64,000 nt of DNA from [Clostridium] scindens (GCF_019597925.1 NZ_CP080442.1:3080001-3144000); one strand, 5' to 3'; positions 25,280-34,569 are shown, numbered from the stretch's first letter. A program made the numbers and translations. Notes: a model not told the origin generated them from the sequence alone.

Positions 25280-25332
25280 ATTCTCTGCCTCCTCCTTTTT
25301 ATTATGAGATTTTATGCACATGGTGTCGGTAA

Positions 25333-25596
25333 CTATTTTTTACATTCCAGCATCTCCATAAAAGCATCGCTTAACTTATCAACTCTGAAAATAGAATAAT
25401 CATACCCTTTCAAAACTTCTGTGACCGGTATTTCTAATCTCCGCTCTAACTCATCAAATATATACAGAAAGTCAGCAGGATGAATATCCAGCTGTAAATT
25501 AAGCAGATTCACATTATCGGAATCCACATTGACCTTCGTTACTTCTCTGACAGTATTCTGAATTATACTTATTATCTCTTTTTTTGTATATTGCAT
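25333..25596 (-). CDS. Acyl-carrier-related protein of the peptide maturation system
   Basis: An 87-aa all-helical protein with acyl carrier fold features (MQYTKKEIISIIQNTVREVT at the start; FDELERRLEIPV in helix III). At the position of the phosphopantetheine serine in the usual D-S-L motif it has H39-P40-A41, so it cannot carry the prosthetic group there. It resembles the acyl-carrier-related proteins found with CLI_3235-type precursors (TIGR04069-like, from memory). It probably acts as a binding or scaffold protein rather than an acyl carrier. The start at 25596 follows AGGAGAG and clears the upstream gene by 16 bp. Confidence 0.78.
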   Translation of the reverse strand: MQYTKKEIISIIQNTVREVTKVNVDSDNVNLLNLQLDIHPADFLYIFDELERRLEIPVTEVLKGYDYSIFRVDKLSDAFMEMLECKK

Positions 25597-25612
25597 ATTG
25601 GCTCTCTCCTGA

Positions 25613-26680
25613 CTATAGTGCATCTATATTTGACTGTAATTTTTCAATTATACGTTTTACGGAAGCATTTGCAGCATCCTTCTTCCATAAACAATAGATT
25701 GAATCATCGACACTGTCCTTTGTTGTATAATGCCGTTCCAGATACCCCTCATCCAGAAAGGAAAAGGTGAGTTCATTTTTAACCTCATCCTCTTCGAACG
25801 TATTCCTTCCAATATAGAAAACATCAACAGGAATTGAGAATCTTGTATTGGCGAAATCACAGATCTCTTTAACTGCGCTTCGATTGTTGATATTCATGTA
25901 ATACATACATAAAGCCGCGCTGTCTATGCTTACCGCATTTCCAATAACCAAAGGATATTCGCTAAAATGATTTGTCTCTTTTACCTCAAATGCCGCTATC
26001 CCTTCCGGAATACCAATTAATAATACGTCTGGCTCTTCTAAAGTTATAAGATTATGAATAAAGTGATTATATTGGATAATCTTCTTTTCAAAGGAATAGT
26101 CATCTCTATACAAGAAGTCAGGCGTACTATAACTGTTAAATATGCAGCCAAGGTCATTCGAAGATACCCAGGTTGATTTATACCCTTCCTTTTCCAAATA
26201 TGTGTTTATCAGTAATTGGGCTTCAAATTTGCCGCTGTTTTTTCCTGCCCCCGCTACCGCTATGACCGGAACGTCAATGGGGTACTTTCTATCAAAATAC
26301 ATTACCGGCTGCTCGATATCTAATCTAGGCTTTTTCTGCAATATTTGATATTTACCCTTGTAGCAGTCTAAAGATAATTCTTTTGCAATCTGTGGCATTA
26401 TCCATACTTCTTTCCCAAGTTCAACAGCCTTGCCAATCACTTCATAATACTTGTCGTTCCTTAGGTCTCTATAATTATCTAATATCAGCAGCACATCGCC
26501 TTGATCCATTATCTCTTCCATCTGTCTGGAATTATGTAAAACAGCATTGATTCTATCTGTCATTATTGAATCCTCTTTAAAAGAGCAGACTCCATATAAA
26601 CTGACGTCTTTTAATTCTCCCAGCCATTGAAGCAAGGTCTCTATATCCGGATGGTAAGGAAATATTACTATTTTTTTCAT
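25613..26680 (-). CDS. Peptide maturation system protein with P-loop (TIGR04066-like)
   Basis: A 355-aa soluble protein. A possible nucleotide-binding loop GAGKNSGK lies at residues 144-151 after a hydrophobic strand (VPVIAVAGAG), similar to P-loop proteins of the MobB/DUF1611 kind. The flanking domains are not recognised. Its start overlaps the stop of the radical SAM gene by 4 bases, so it is translationally coupled to it. I associate this family with CLI_3235-type precursor clusters. Its biochemical role is unknown; an NTP-driven step in peptide maturation is a guess. Confidence 0.75.
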   Translation of the reverse strand: MKKIVIFPYHPDIETLLQWLGELKDVSLYGVCSFKEDSIMTDRINAVLHNSRQMEEIMDQGDVLLILDNYRDLRNDKYYEVIGKAVELGKEVWIMPQIAKELSLDCYKGKYQILQKKPRLDIEQPVMYFDRKYPIDVPVIAVAGAGKNSGKFEAQLLINTYLEKEGYKSTWVSSNDLGCIFNSYSTPDFLYRDDYSFEKKIIQYNHFIHNLITLEEPDVLLIGIPEGIAAFEVKETNHFSEYPLVIGNAVSIDSAALCMYYMNINNRSAVKEICDFANTRFSIPVDVFYIGRNTFEEDEVKNELTFSFLDEGYLERHYTTKDSVDDSIYCLWKKDAANASVKRIIEKLQSNIDAL

Positions 26681-28107
26681 AATCGCAATCCCTCCTTGCT
26701 ATCTGTATATCCAAACTCAGCCAGCACGCATTGCTCGTACAAGTCGAATTCCGTATCTTTTCTTCCTTTTTCACATTCAGCCATTTTATTCTTTTTGCTT
26801 GGATGATCGGCTCCATGAAATTCAATTTGATTAGAACATATAATGCATTGTCTTAAATTCCAGCATTCTTTACATTCTTCTTCCGTTATCTTCCCTATAT
26901 TCAATAAATCTTTTACTCTTTTTAAATTAAATCCATCATTCACTGTGCCAATCTGATAATACTCCAGTTGCTCGTTCACCCTTTCACAGGGGAAAAGCGC
27001 ACCGTCGCACCTTACAAATAGTCGCAATACCCCCGGCATGCAAGGCCCTCCATGGTGAATTACTGGTGGCAGCTCGAATCTGCCATGTAATGCTTTTCTC
27101 ATTTTCATCACCTTATCTACCGAACTGGATGTCAGCTTGCTGACATATTCTTTGTCCAATTTTCCTGCCAGGTAGAATAATGTCTTGACATATTCAAATC
27201 TACGTATCTCAAAATAGGATTCTCCATATGGAATATCCTCTTTTAAATTCGTTGGAACCATCGTATTAAACATAATTGCTTTATCCCCGAGGATGTCGCT
27301 TGTCTTAAAATAGTCAAGCACGCATCCCAAATCCATGTAGGGGTTCACTGTAGTAAGTATGCTAATACGCCTTTTTTCAAATTCCGGGTACTTCTCCATC
27401 ATTGTTTTTAAATTCTGGATCACAACATCAAAAGACCCCTCGCCATTTTTGAACTTCCGGCTGGCATTATGTTCTTCTTTCGAGCCATCCAGGCTAATAC
27501 TTACATCAAAATCATGTTCTACTAAGAACTTCGCCACCTCACCCTTTAACAAGGTCGCATTTGTTGTGATATTGTATTGAATCCGTTTCCCCTCGCATCT
27601 TTCATTGGCATATTCCACGCATCTTCTGATAAGTTCGAATTCAAGCAAGGGCTCCCCTCCATAAAAGCCAATTACTACATCCGAAGTCTCTATGCTATGC
27701 TCAAGGAAAAAATCTATCGCCTTTCTCGCCACTTCAAAGTTCATCCTTTTATTGGCATGCGTACGGTTCCCATCATAGATTCCGGAATAAATGCAGTATT
27801 CGCATCGCAGGTTGCATTGCTGCGTTACCTGAAGGGTCAGTTGCTGCAACTTCTTTTCTGTGTGATGCTCTACAATATCCGTCTGCGGATGCCATATTTT
27901 CTCAACGACATTGGGCTTGAAAAGCCCCTCTTTTTGGTACTTGGCTATCACAGCGCTCTTTTCCGCCGCAAGTTCTGCCTTTTCTACTTTCCGCAGTTCA
28001 TTGAACTCATCTTCATCAACAGCAATCACTGCATTCATATGCCTGTCATAAACGTAATTTTTTCTGTAGGTTCTAAATGTCCTAAAAATAATAGACTTCT
28101 CCATCAA
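26677..28107 (-). CDS. ccpM: Radical SAM maturase for Cys-rich peptide (CcpM-like)
   Basis: A 476-aa enzyme. An N-terminal ~80-residue region, probably for peptide recognition, precedes the radical SAM core with CNLRCEYC (Cys98, Cys102, Cys105). The GGEPLL motif is typical of sulfatase-maturase-like/SPASM enzymes. A Cys-rich C-terminus (CMPGVLRLFVRCDG, FPCERV, CKECWNLRQCIIC, final Cys) fits auxiliary [4Fe-4S] clusters. It heads the maturase/P-loop/acyl-carrier-like/precursor operon and is preceded by the strong agr-type promoter copy at 28173. It should modify the 63-aa precursor, probably at or through its Cys residues. Confidence 0.88.
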   Translation of the reverse strand: MMEKSIIFRTFRTYRKNYVYDRHMNAVIAVDEDEFNELRKVEKAELAAEKSAVIAKYQKEGLFKPNVVEKIWHPQTDIVEHHTEKKLQQLTLQVTQQCNLRCEYCIYSGIYDGNRTHANKRMNFEVARKAIDFFLEHSIETSDVVIGFYGGEPLLEFELIRRCVEYANERCEGKRIQYNITTNATLLKGEVAKFLVEHDFDVSISLDGSKEEHNASRKFKNGEGSFDVVIQNLKTMMEKYPEFEKRRISILTTVNPYMDLGCVLDYFKTSDILGDKAIMFNTMVPTNLKEDIPYGESYFEIRRFEYVKTLFYLAGKLDKEYVSKLTSSSVDKVMKMRKALHGRFELPPVIHHGGPCMPGVLRLFVRCDGALFPCERVNEQLEYYQIGTVNDGFNLKRVKDLLNIGKITEEECKECWNLRQCIICSNQIEFHGADHPSKKNKMAECEKGRKDTEFDLYEQCVLAEFGYTDSKEGLRL

Positions 28108-28172
28108 TTTCCTCCCACGTATTCTCTGATAAGTTTATCATTCTTCTCTGAATGCTCCCTAATTTTCTTACA

Positions 28173-28253
28173 TTTATATATGTTTTAACACAATTATCCA
28201 ACTATTCACAAGCCTTAATAGACAACTGCCGCTTTTTATGTATAACTAACGCT
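28173..28253 (-). promoter_or_regulatory. agr-type regulated promoter of the maturase operon (copy A)
   Basis: On the minus strand: TTAGTTATAC (28240-28249), CAGTTGTC (28221-28228), then TTGGAT as -35 (28196-28201), 17 bp, and TATAAA as -10 (28173-28178). The two AGTT-centred boxes are about 20 bp apart, as tandem LytTR sites would be, and a third AGTT overlaps the -35. The block is 69/81 identical to the one before agrD. Confidence 0.8.
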
Positions 28254-28270
28254 TACGATTGAAACTTGCA

Positions 28271-28316
28271 TAAAAATAACGTCCGCATCTGCTTTTCCCT
28301 CGCAGATGCGGACGTT
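28271..28316 (-). terminator. Terminator after the FtsX/protease/exporter operon
   Basis: A perfect 15-bp stem (AACGTCCGCATCTGC with GCAGATGCGGACGTT) and TTATTTTTA on the minus strand, 18 bp after the ATPase stop. It insulates the maturase operon promoter region from the upstream operon. Confidence 0.9.
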
Positions 28317-28334
28317 TATATCATCTTTTCTAAA

Positions 28335-28964
28335 TTATTCTTTTATTACCTTCCCGTGACTCAGCCTGAACACTTCGTCTGCCTCCTTCGCCACTGCCTC
28401 TGAATGAGTAACGACTACCACGCAGCGGTTCAGCCTGTGGGCGTTATCCTTCAGGATCTCCGTAATCTCCGCTGCCGTGTCCTCATCCAGGTTCCCGGTG
28501 GGCTCATCAGCCAGGATGATCGGCGCCTGGCTTGCCAGCGCTCTTGCAATTGCCACTCTTTGCTGCTGCCCGCCAGACAGTTTCAGAACATTCCTTTTGG
28601 CCTCTTCCTCGCTGATTCCCAGACTGTCAAGCACCGGCATCGGTGCTTCCTTTGCCGTTAGCAGCACATTCTCCTTCGGTGTCATATACTCGATCAAATT
28701 ATAATTCTGGAATACAAAGGCTACATGATGCTTCCGGTGATAGGCCAGCCCTTTCTTCTGAATATCCTCCCCTTCATAGAGTATCTGCCCGGCCTTTGGT
28801 TCATCCAGCCCGCCAATCAGGGATAGAAGCGTCGTCTTGCCGCAGCCGGATGGGCCGGATATGGCGTAGAACTTTCCCGGTTCCAGTTCCAGCTGGATCC
28901 CATCCAGCACCTTCTTATTCTCATAATAATAGTAACCTACGTCTCTTACCTCTAAAACTGCCAT
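28335..28964 (-). CDS. ABC transporter ATPase, LolD/MacB type
   Basis: A 209-aa nucleotide-binding subunit with Walker A ISGPSGCGKTTL, signature LSGGQQQRVAIARAL and Walker B IILADEPTGNLD, then VVVTHSEAVAKEAD. The start MAVLEVRDVG at 28964 keeps proper distance from GGGAGG. It is the only free-standing ATPase among the five FtsX permeases of the peptide cluster and is the last gene of its operon, just after the permease at 28977. It may serve several permeases. Confidence 0.93.
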   Translation of the reverse strand: MAVLEVRDVGYYYYENKKVLDGIQLELEPGKFYAISGPSGCGKTTLLSLIGGLDEPKAGQILYEGEDIQKKGLAYHRKHHVAFVFQNYNLIEYMTPKENVLLTAKEAPMPVLDSLGISEEEAKRNVLKLSGGQQQRVAIARALASQAPIILADEPTGNLDEDTAAEITEILKDNAHRLNRCVVVVTHSEAVAKEADEVFRLSHGKVIKE

Positions 28965-28976
28965 ATCCATTCCTCC

Positions 28977-30278
28977 CTATTGATTAGTTGACAAGATTTC
29001 TTTGGGGCTCATCCTCGCTACCGTCAGAAATGATACAAGAACCGCGCACAACTGTATCACACATCCGCATGCTGCCGCGGCCAGAACATCCGCGCCTTTA
29101 ATCCCCATCGTAACAGAATTTTCCATGTCCATAAGGTCCCCCGCAAACAGCAGGTTTCCTACGCCTCCCATTACCACATTCGCGCACAGCATGGCAGCCG
29201 CGAATGCTGCCAGATACAAAAGTATGCTTTCTATAAGAAGCTGTACCAGGATATCCTTTTTCCCAAGGCCCGCCGCAAGATAGATTCCCACCTCATGCTT
29301 CCGGTCTTTCATCCACATGAATAGGATCAGACATAGGATAGCCGCGCCTAATATAAGGATGGTTATGATGAATATCCCCGTCATCCGTATGACCTTCTCA
29401 AGCGGTTCGGACGACTTCAGGTACTTCCCATTATTCTCCTCGATGCGATAAGCTTCATCAAGACCCAGACTTTCTTTAAGGTTTTCTACCATCTCCTTAA
29501 AATTGCCGGAATCCCGGATATAGAAATTCACTCCATAGCGATACCAGTCTGTTTCATCGTCCCGCAGAATAGATACGATGCTATGACTCGTCTTTGCATC
29601 TATAAAAATATAGTTTTCCGGGATGTCGCATTCAGCCATCGAACTGCTATCCTTCGTCGCATTCTTTATGTGATAGATTCCCTTTACTTTGTATGTAAAC
29701 GTTTGCCCTAAGGCTTCGTCGTTTCTGCCTTGGTAGCCTTGTGTGACAAGGCTATCAAACTCATCTCCCACACACAGGCTGTTATCTTTAGCAAAATTTT
29801 CAGAAATCAGGGCCATTCCTTCATCATCCGCCCGTATGTGCTCTCCTTCCTTCAGTTCTAACTCTCCCAGATAGAACTGCTCATTATACCGGGTATCCGT
29901 ACTTCCCACAAATCTCGCCACATGGGCCAGATCTTCCTTCCCTTGCGCGCCAAACCGGCCCGGCGTAAGCAGAAGTTCGGGAGTGCACATATAATAGATT
30001 TCAATTCCATTATAAGCCATGATATTCGTATCCTTCAACACATCTTTGCAAAAATCATCCGTAAGCATCTCCGCCGCGCCCTCAACATCCAGATCGGGGA
30101 TGATGGTAAAATATCCGCTTAGCTTCTCCTTTAACTGTGACGTGACTTCATTAGTCCTATTTCTGACCGCGCCTGCCACCAGCACGCTTAAAAGGCATAC
30201 CCACATAATGGCAAATAGCATCAGACTCTTACCCTTTTTTCTTTTGATGTACAAAAGCGCTCTTTTCCAATTCTGCAT
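28977..30278 (-). CDS. FtsX-like ABC transporter permease
   Basis: A 433-aa permease with an N-terminal anchor (MQNWKRALLYIKRKKGKSLM), an extracytoplasmic domain to ~residue 305 and three C-terminal helices. It overlaps the end of the ABC exporter gene by 50 bp and has its own AAAGGAG ribosome site. It precedes the LolD-type ATPase by 12 bp and probably forms a transporter with it. Confidence 0.88.
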   Translation of the reverse strand: MQNWKRALLYIKRKKGKSLMLFAIMWVCLLSVLVAGAVRNRTNEVTSQLKEKLSGYFTIIPDLDVEGAAEMLTDDFCKDVLKDTNIMAYNGIEIYYMCTPELLLTPGRFGAQGKEDLAHVARFVGSTDTRYNEQFYLGELELKEGEHIRADDEGMALISENFAKDNSLCVGDEFDSLVTQGYQGRNDEALGQTFTYKVKGIYHIKNATKDSSSMAECDIPENYIFIDAKTSHSIVSILRDDETDWYRYGVNFYIRDSGNFKEMVENLKESLGLDEAYRIEENNGKYLKSSEPLEKVIRMTGIFIITILILGAAILCLILFMWMKDRKHEVGIYLAAGLGKKDILVQLLIESILLYLAAFAAAMLCANVVMGGVGNLLFAGDLMDMENSVTMGIKGADVLAAAACGCVIQLCAVLVSFLTVARMSPKEILSTNQ

Positions 30279-31914
30279 AGTCGCACTCCTTTATGGCATG
30301 ATTCTGAATCTCATATATTCTATCCATCCCGGCAAGGTTCTCTGTCTTATGTGTAATCACAATCAGCGTCTTGTCCGGGAAATCCTTTAATATATTATAA
30401 TGCAGCAATTCATTGTATTTTTTGTCAATGTTGGCTGTTGCCTCGTCAAGCACAAGAATCGGAGATTTCTTGATGATCGCGCGCAGCAGTGCAATCTTCT
30501 GGCGTTCCCCGCCGGATAAGTTTTCGCCATTTTTCTCAAGCCGTGTCTCATATCCCTGTGGCAGTTTTCCGATAAATTCCTGCATATTCATCATCTTGCA
30601 AGTCCTGTCCATTTCTTCATCATCTATCTTGCGACCCATGGCAATGTTGGCTTTCACCGTATCCTTAAATAAATAGATATCCTGGCTTACAACTCCGAAT
30701 AGATCTCTGTATTCCCCCAAGTCATACTCCTCTATCTCTTTCCCATCCAAGTAGATGCTCCCCTTTCCTGGTTTCAAAAAGCGCAGAAGCAGACTGATAA
30801 GCGTCGACTTTCCGCTCCCGTTATCCCCGATTATGGCAATCTTTTCTCCTTTGCGTATCTTGAGGCTAATATCTTTTAGCACCGGCTGATCTTCATATGC
30901 AAAATCCACATTCTCAAATCGTATCTCTTCTTTCAGTTCCTTGATATCCTGTCCAGGCTTAGAAGGCTTTTCGGTCTCCAGTTTAAAAAATTCACGCAGC
31001 CTTTTGGCTGATGGCTTCACTTGCGCAAAAAGGAATTTAAGATTGAATACAAGCGCGATTGGCCCGATGACATAATTACTGTAAGATATAAATGCCGTTA
31101 GCCCGCCGATGGTAAGGCTGCCGCCACAGATCAGATAACCGCCGATTCCATACAGGGCCGAGGTGACGGTCCATTGCAGGATAGAATCCCCAGACAGATT
31201 ATACGTTTCCAGCAGATTGCTTCGTTTCCCCAGTTCCAGGACCTTTTTTTGCCTTCGCCTTAATTCCCTGCGCTCTTTTTTATAAAGATTCCATAATTTG
31301 ACCTCCCGCATCCCGTTGATAGTATCTCCAAACCATGCGGAAAAATCGGTGGACTCCTGAATCCATTCTGCCACAGCCTCTTCCTTCCTTTTTGAGAAGA
31401 AACGGATTAGAAGATATTTAACCGGCACAATTGCAAGCACCAGCACTGCGAGTTTCCAATCAATTACGAACAGCCCGATTACCCCGCTTATAATCTGAAG
31501 GACATAACTGATTATACTCATTACGCTGCTGTCTACCAGTGTACCCACACCGCCTATATCCGTTGAAATCCGATTCATGATCTCTACGGAATTATTATGA
31601 GAAAAGTACTCCATCTTGGCAAAAAGAAGTCTTTGGAATACCTTGGTGTACAAGTTTAATATGACGCTATTCTGCAAATCCGTAAATAGTTTTGCCTGCA
31701 AAATATTGAGCGCCTCTTCAAGAACCGCCAATGCGAAAAGCACGCCTGAAAATATGAGAATCACTTGGAAGTCCTTGGCCATCATCCCCTGATCCATAAT
31801 ACGCTTCATCACCAGCGGTCTGTAAAACGACGTTCCAATCAATACTATGTAGCAAAAAAATATAAGAAATATCTGTCTTTTTCGCATATTCATCCCCTGC
31901 CCGCTATCCGGCAT
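30229..31914 (-). CDS. ABC exporter (fused membrane and ATPase domains), peptide type
   Basis: A protein of about 555-561 aa. Six membrane helices occupy residues ~5-300 and the ATPase domain ~325-560, with Walker A IIGDNGSGKSTL, signature LSGGERQKIALLRAI and Walker B ILVLDEATANID. There is no N-terminal C39 peptidase domain, so leader removal must be done elsewhere; the subtilisin-like protein encoded directly upstream is the candidate. The ATG at 31914 touches the upstream stop codon. Internal Met codons 8 and 10 residues on are also possible starts, the second having AGGGG before it. Likely exporter of the mature peptide. Confidence 0.88.
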   Translation of the reverse strand: MPDSGQGMNMRKRQIFLIFFCYIVLIGTSFYRPLVMKRIMDQGMMAKDFQVILIFSGVLFALAVLEEALNILQAKLFTDLQNSVILNLYTKVFQRLLFAKMEYFSHNNSVEIMNRISTDIGGVGTLVDSSVMSIISYVLQIISGVIGLFVIDWKLAVLVLAIVPVKYLLIRFFSKRKEEAVAEWIQESTDFSAWFGDTINGMREVKLWNLYKKERRELRRRQKKVLELGKRSNLLETYNLSGDSILQWTVTSALYGIGGYLICGGSLTIGGLTAFISYSNYVIGPIALVFNLKFLFAQVKPSAKRLREFFKLETEKPSKPGQDIKELKEEIRFENVDFAYEDQPVLKDISLKIRKGEKIAIIGDNGSGKSTLISLLLRFLKPGKGSIYLDGKEIEEYDLGEYRDLFGVVSQDIYLFKDTVKANIAMGRKIDDEEMDRTCKMMNMQEFIGKLPQGYETRLEKNGENLSGGERQKIALLRAIIKKSPILVLDEATANIDKKYNELLHYNILKDFPDKTLIVITHKTENLAGMDRIYEIQNHAIKECDYAELEKSAFVHQKKKG

Positions 31915-33006
31915 CTATGTCAAGATTCGATAAATCGTATCCGCTATGTCTTCTACATCCGCCGTTATACATCGTTCCTCATATATCGCCTCAAGGCTGT
32001 GTCCTTCCAGTTCTATCTCTATATCAAATGCAGCCTTATACCTGGCTGCATCTATCTCCTCTTTCTTTACAAGCACAAATATTAAATCCGTCTTATAATG
32101 GCAGTTCATGAACAACAGTTCATCCTCTAAATCATCCAGTTTCCCTATTTTTCGAAATCGGATATCATAGTCCATCGTCACGCTAGATATGCCTGTCGCC
32201 TGGACTTTATAGCATTCGAAAAATTGATCTGCCGCCTTACATGCTCCTTTGACGATCTCACATTCTTTCTCTCCGTATACAAGAATAATAGGAACTTCTG
32301 CGCTTCTGTAGAGCAATAACTCATCTTTCCTATACTGCTCCCTTTCATATGATTTCAATTGCCCTATCACCTGCTCCAAATTCATTCCACAGCCCAACTG
32401 TCTACATATGAAAGCTGCTGTCACTGGCGCGGCCAGACTGTTGGACGGCATATAATGCGCCTGTTGCACGAAGTCAAACATGCAGTTCGCATACACTTGC
32501 GCGCCAAGCCTCTCCCCTTCCTGATATGCCAATTCTCCGGGATGCAGATACTGTTCCCGATCAGACTGCACGCCTACTACAAATGGATAACTGGCTGGAA
32601 CCGTAACATATCTGTCATTATCCAGCGCTGATACAATCACTGCCTTTTGCGAAAGCCTCTTTGCGGCATCATATAAGTATTTGGAATCTGATAAAAGAGA
32701 AGATACTGCGCTTAAGTTGACTACATCGACTTCCAACTGCGTGCATAACTTAAGCGCCGCCTCCAAATCTCTAATATCTCCGGCTATCTTTCCCTTTCTT
32801 CCACTGTCGTCCGGCAAAACTTGTATACTTACCAATTCGTAATTTTCTAAACAATGATCAAGCACCAACGCCACCATGGTTCCGTGTGATATTCCGGTTC
32901 CCGTCAATGCCTCGCCGCCTCTCCTGCATACATTATACGATTCAAACCGTTGACAATGCAGCTTTCTGGAGTCAATAGCTGTATCTATAACTGCAACTCT
33001 ATGCAT
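31915..33006 (-). CDS. Subtilisin-like (S8) serine protease, cytoplasmic
   Basis: A 363-aa protein with an S8-type catalytic set: Asp8 in VAVIDTAID, His41 in SHGTMVALVL, Asn130 in SALDND (oxyanion hole) and Ser190 in NSLAAP. There is no signal peptide or propeptide; the catalytic Asp lies eight residues from the start. The C-terminal ~150 residues are not recognised. The start at 33006 follows AGGAG 7 bases upstream. It stands directly before the ABC exporter, which lacks its own peptidase, so leader removal from the Cys-rich precursor inside the cell is the likely task. That assignment is inference from context. Confidence 0.82.
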   Translation of the reverse strand: MHRVAVIDTAIDSRKLHCQRFESYNVCRRGGEALTGTGISHGTMVALVLDHCLENYELVSIQVLPDDSGRKGKIAGDIRDLEAALKLCTQLEVDVVNLSAVSSLLSDSKYLYDAAKRLSQKAVIVSALDNDRYVTVPASYPFVVGVQSDREQYLHPGELAYQEGERLGAQVYANCMFDFVQQAHYMPSNSLAAPVTAAFICRQLGCGMNLEQVIGQLKSYEREQYRKDELLLYRSAEVPIILVYGEKECEIVKGACKAADQFFECYKVQATGISSVTMDYDIRFRKIGKLDDLEDELLFMNCHYKTDLIFVLVKKEEIDAARYKAAFDIEIELEGHSLEAIYEERCITADVEDIADTIYRILT

Positions 33007-33042
33007 ACGACAACTCCTCATTTCTATACCATCACCTCACTT

Positions 33043-34569
33043 TTATAGCAAGGACAGTATCTCTTTTGGCTTTAGCTTTAATATCTCTCGTGCCGAAAAA
33101 ATCGTGACCATTGCCAACACTAAGGCTAATATTCCGGATGTACCCAGTATTATAGGAATCGTAACTTGGCAATCAACCGTCTCAGGCGCTTCTACTTCCG
33201 ATTCCACCTGGAATTGCTTACTGAATTCCTGTATATCTTCTGCCGCTGCTGGCGGCTCTTGGTAATTCTCCTCCAAATTCTCCGCCTCTTTCTTTCCCTG
33301 TTCATTCATACCTGACAGCATCCAATTTCCAACCCTATTGCTGACTCCGGCAGCAAGCATGCCTGAGAGCGCCACAGATATGGCCAGAATCAGCAGCCCT
33401 TCAATCAAGAACTGACTTGCTATGCTTCTTCCTCCATTCCCAATGGCCAAAAGAATCCCTGTCTCTTTACGCCTGGTTCCGACCCACATTCGGAGAATCA
33501 AAACTAATAATATAATACAAATCACCAAAACAAATACTATCATGAAGATAGATATCTTGCTCATATTTCGTAGTGGCTTGAGCGATGATTGATATGTTGT
33601 ATCATCTGGCTTAATTTTAAATGAATCCCAGTTAACGCCCTCAATCTCCTGAACCTTCTCTATAATATCATCCATCTTTCTTGGGTCATATACGAAGAAT
33701 GAGGCCTTGTCATACAATAGTCCATTATTTATTCCCTGTAGTTGTGCATCCTTCTGGCGCAATTCTTGTATCGTACTGCAAGCGGCAAACATATAATTCT
33801 CTGCTATCTCTTCTTCCAGCGTATATTCGCTTATAACCTGGGATACGTTTACATGAAAGATTCCGACAATCTCAAAGTTCTTCTTATATATAATTACGCT
33901 CGGATCTCCTAATTCCGTCAAATATTTATTCTGCTCGCCGCAAATAGTATCGCCCAGAGCCAGGTGATTCTTCTTAGCCAATACATCCGATATTAGAATC
34001 TTGTCCTTATCCTGTTCTGTTAGATGTCGGCCTTCTACTAATTCATAAGAATTCGTTCGAAAGTAATCACTTAATTCACTCCTGCTATATCCTAATAGCC
34101 GGCCTCCCTTTGCGGTTACATCTGGGTTATAAACCTCACCTTCAAATGATTCCGGGTCTGTTTTTTTCAATTCTGCTAGGCTTGTATGGAGTCCAGGAAT
34201 AAAATCCAGGTCGCCAAAATATAAGGTCGTCTCCACTTCTTTGCATACAGTTTTAATTCCTTGGACAGACATTACTTTTTCTATGACATCGTCATTTAGC
34301 CGTGATCCTTTATAATTATAAGCCTCCGCCCCAGTTATCGGATCTGTATAAGATTCCCATAAAGAACTATCCTCGAAATTATTATTTATCTCCATATTGA
34401 AATTACTTCCATAGGTTTTCCTCAATTCCTCAATTCCATCCTGGCTGCTCTTCCATACCGCAAAGCATATCATAAGCGTGCTGGAAATTATCGTCAAGAT
34501 AAGTAGAAGCAGTAGGCATCTCCGCTTATTTCGCTTTATATATAAAGTTGCTCTTGCCAAAACGCCCAT
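33043..34569 (-). CDS. FtsX-like ABC transporter permease (tandem paralogue)
   Basis: A 508-aa permease with an N-terminal anchor (MGVLARATLYIKRNKRRCLL), an extracytoplasmic domain ~45-330 and C-terminal helices at ~335, ~390 and ~475. A Glu-rich extracytoplasmic stretch lies between the last two helices (EEPPAAAEDIQEF region). It is clearly a duplicate of the permease at 34586: same length, shared blocks such as ICIILLVLILRMW, and the same C-terminus ending LKPKEILSLL. The pair may work as a heterodimer. Confidence 0.9.
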   Translation of the reverse strand: MGVLARATLYIKRNKRRCLLLLLILTIISSTLMICFAVWKSSQDGIEELRKTYGSNFNMEINNNFEDSSLWESYTDPITGAEAYNYKGSRLNDDVIEKVMSVQGIKTVCKEVETTLYFGDLDFIPGLHTSLAELKKTDPESFEGEVYNPDVTAKGGRLLGYSRSELSDYFRTNSYELVEGRHLTEQDKDKILISDVLAKKNHLALGDTICGEQNKYLTELGDPSVIIYKKNFEIVGIFHVNVSQVISEYTLEEEIAENYMFAACSTIQELRQKDAQLQGINNGLLYDKASFFVYDPRKMDDIIEKVQEIEGVNWDSFKIKPDDTTYQSSLKPLRNMSKISIFMIVFVLVICIILLVLILRMWVGTRRKETGILLAIGNGGRSIASQFLIEGLLILAISVALSGMLAAGVSNRVGNWMLSGMNEQGKKEAENLEENYQEPPAAAEDIQEFSKQFQVESEVEAPETVDCQVTIPIILGTSGILALVLAMVTIFSAREILKLKPKEILSLL

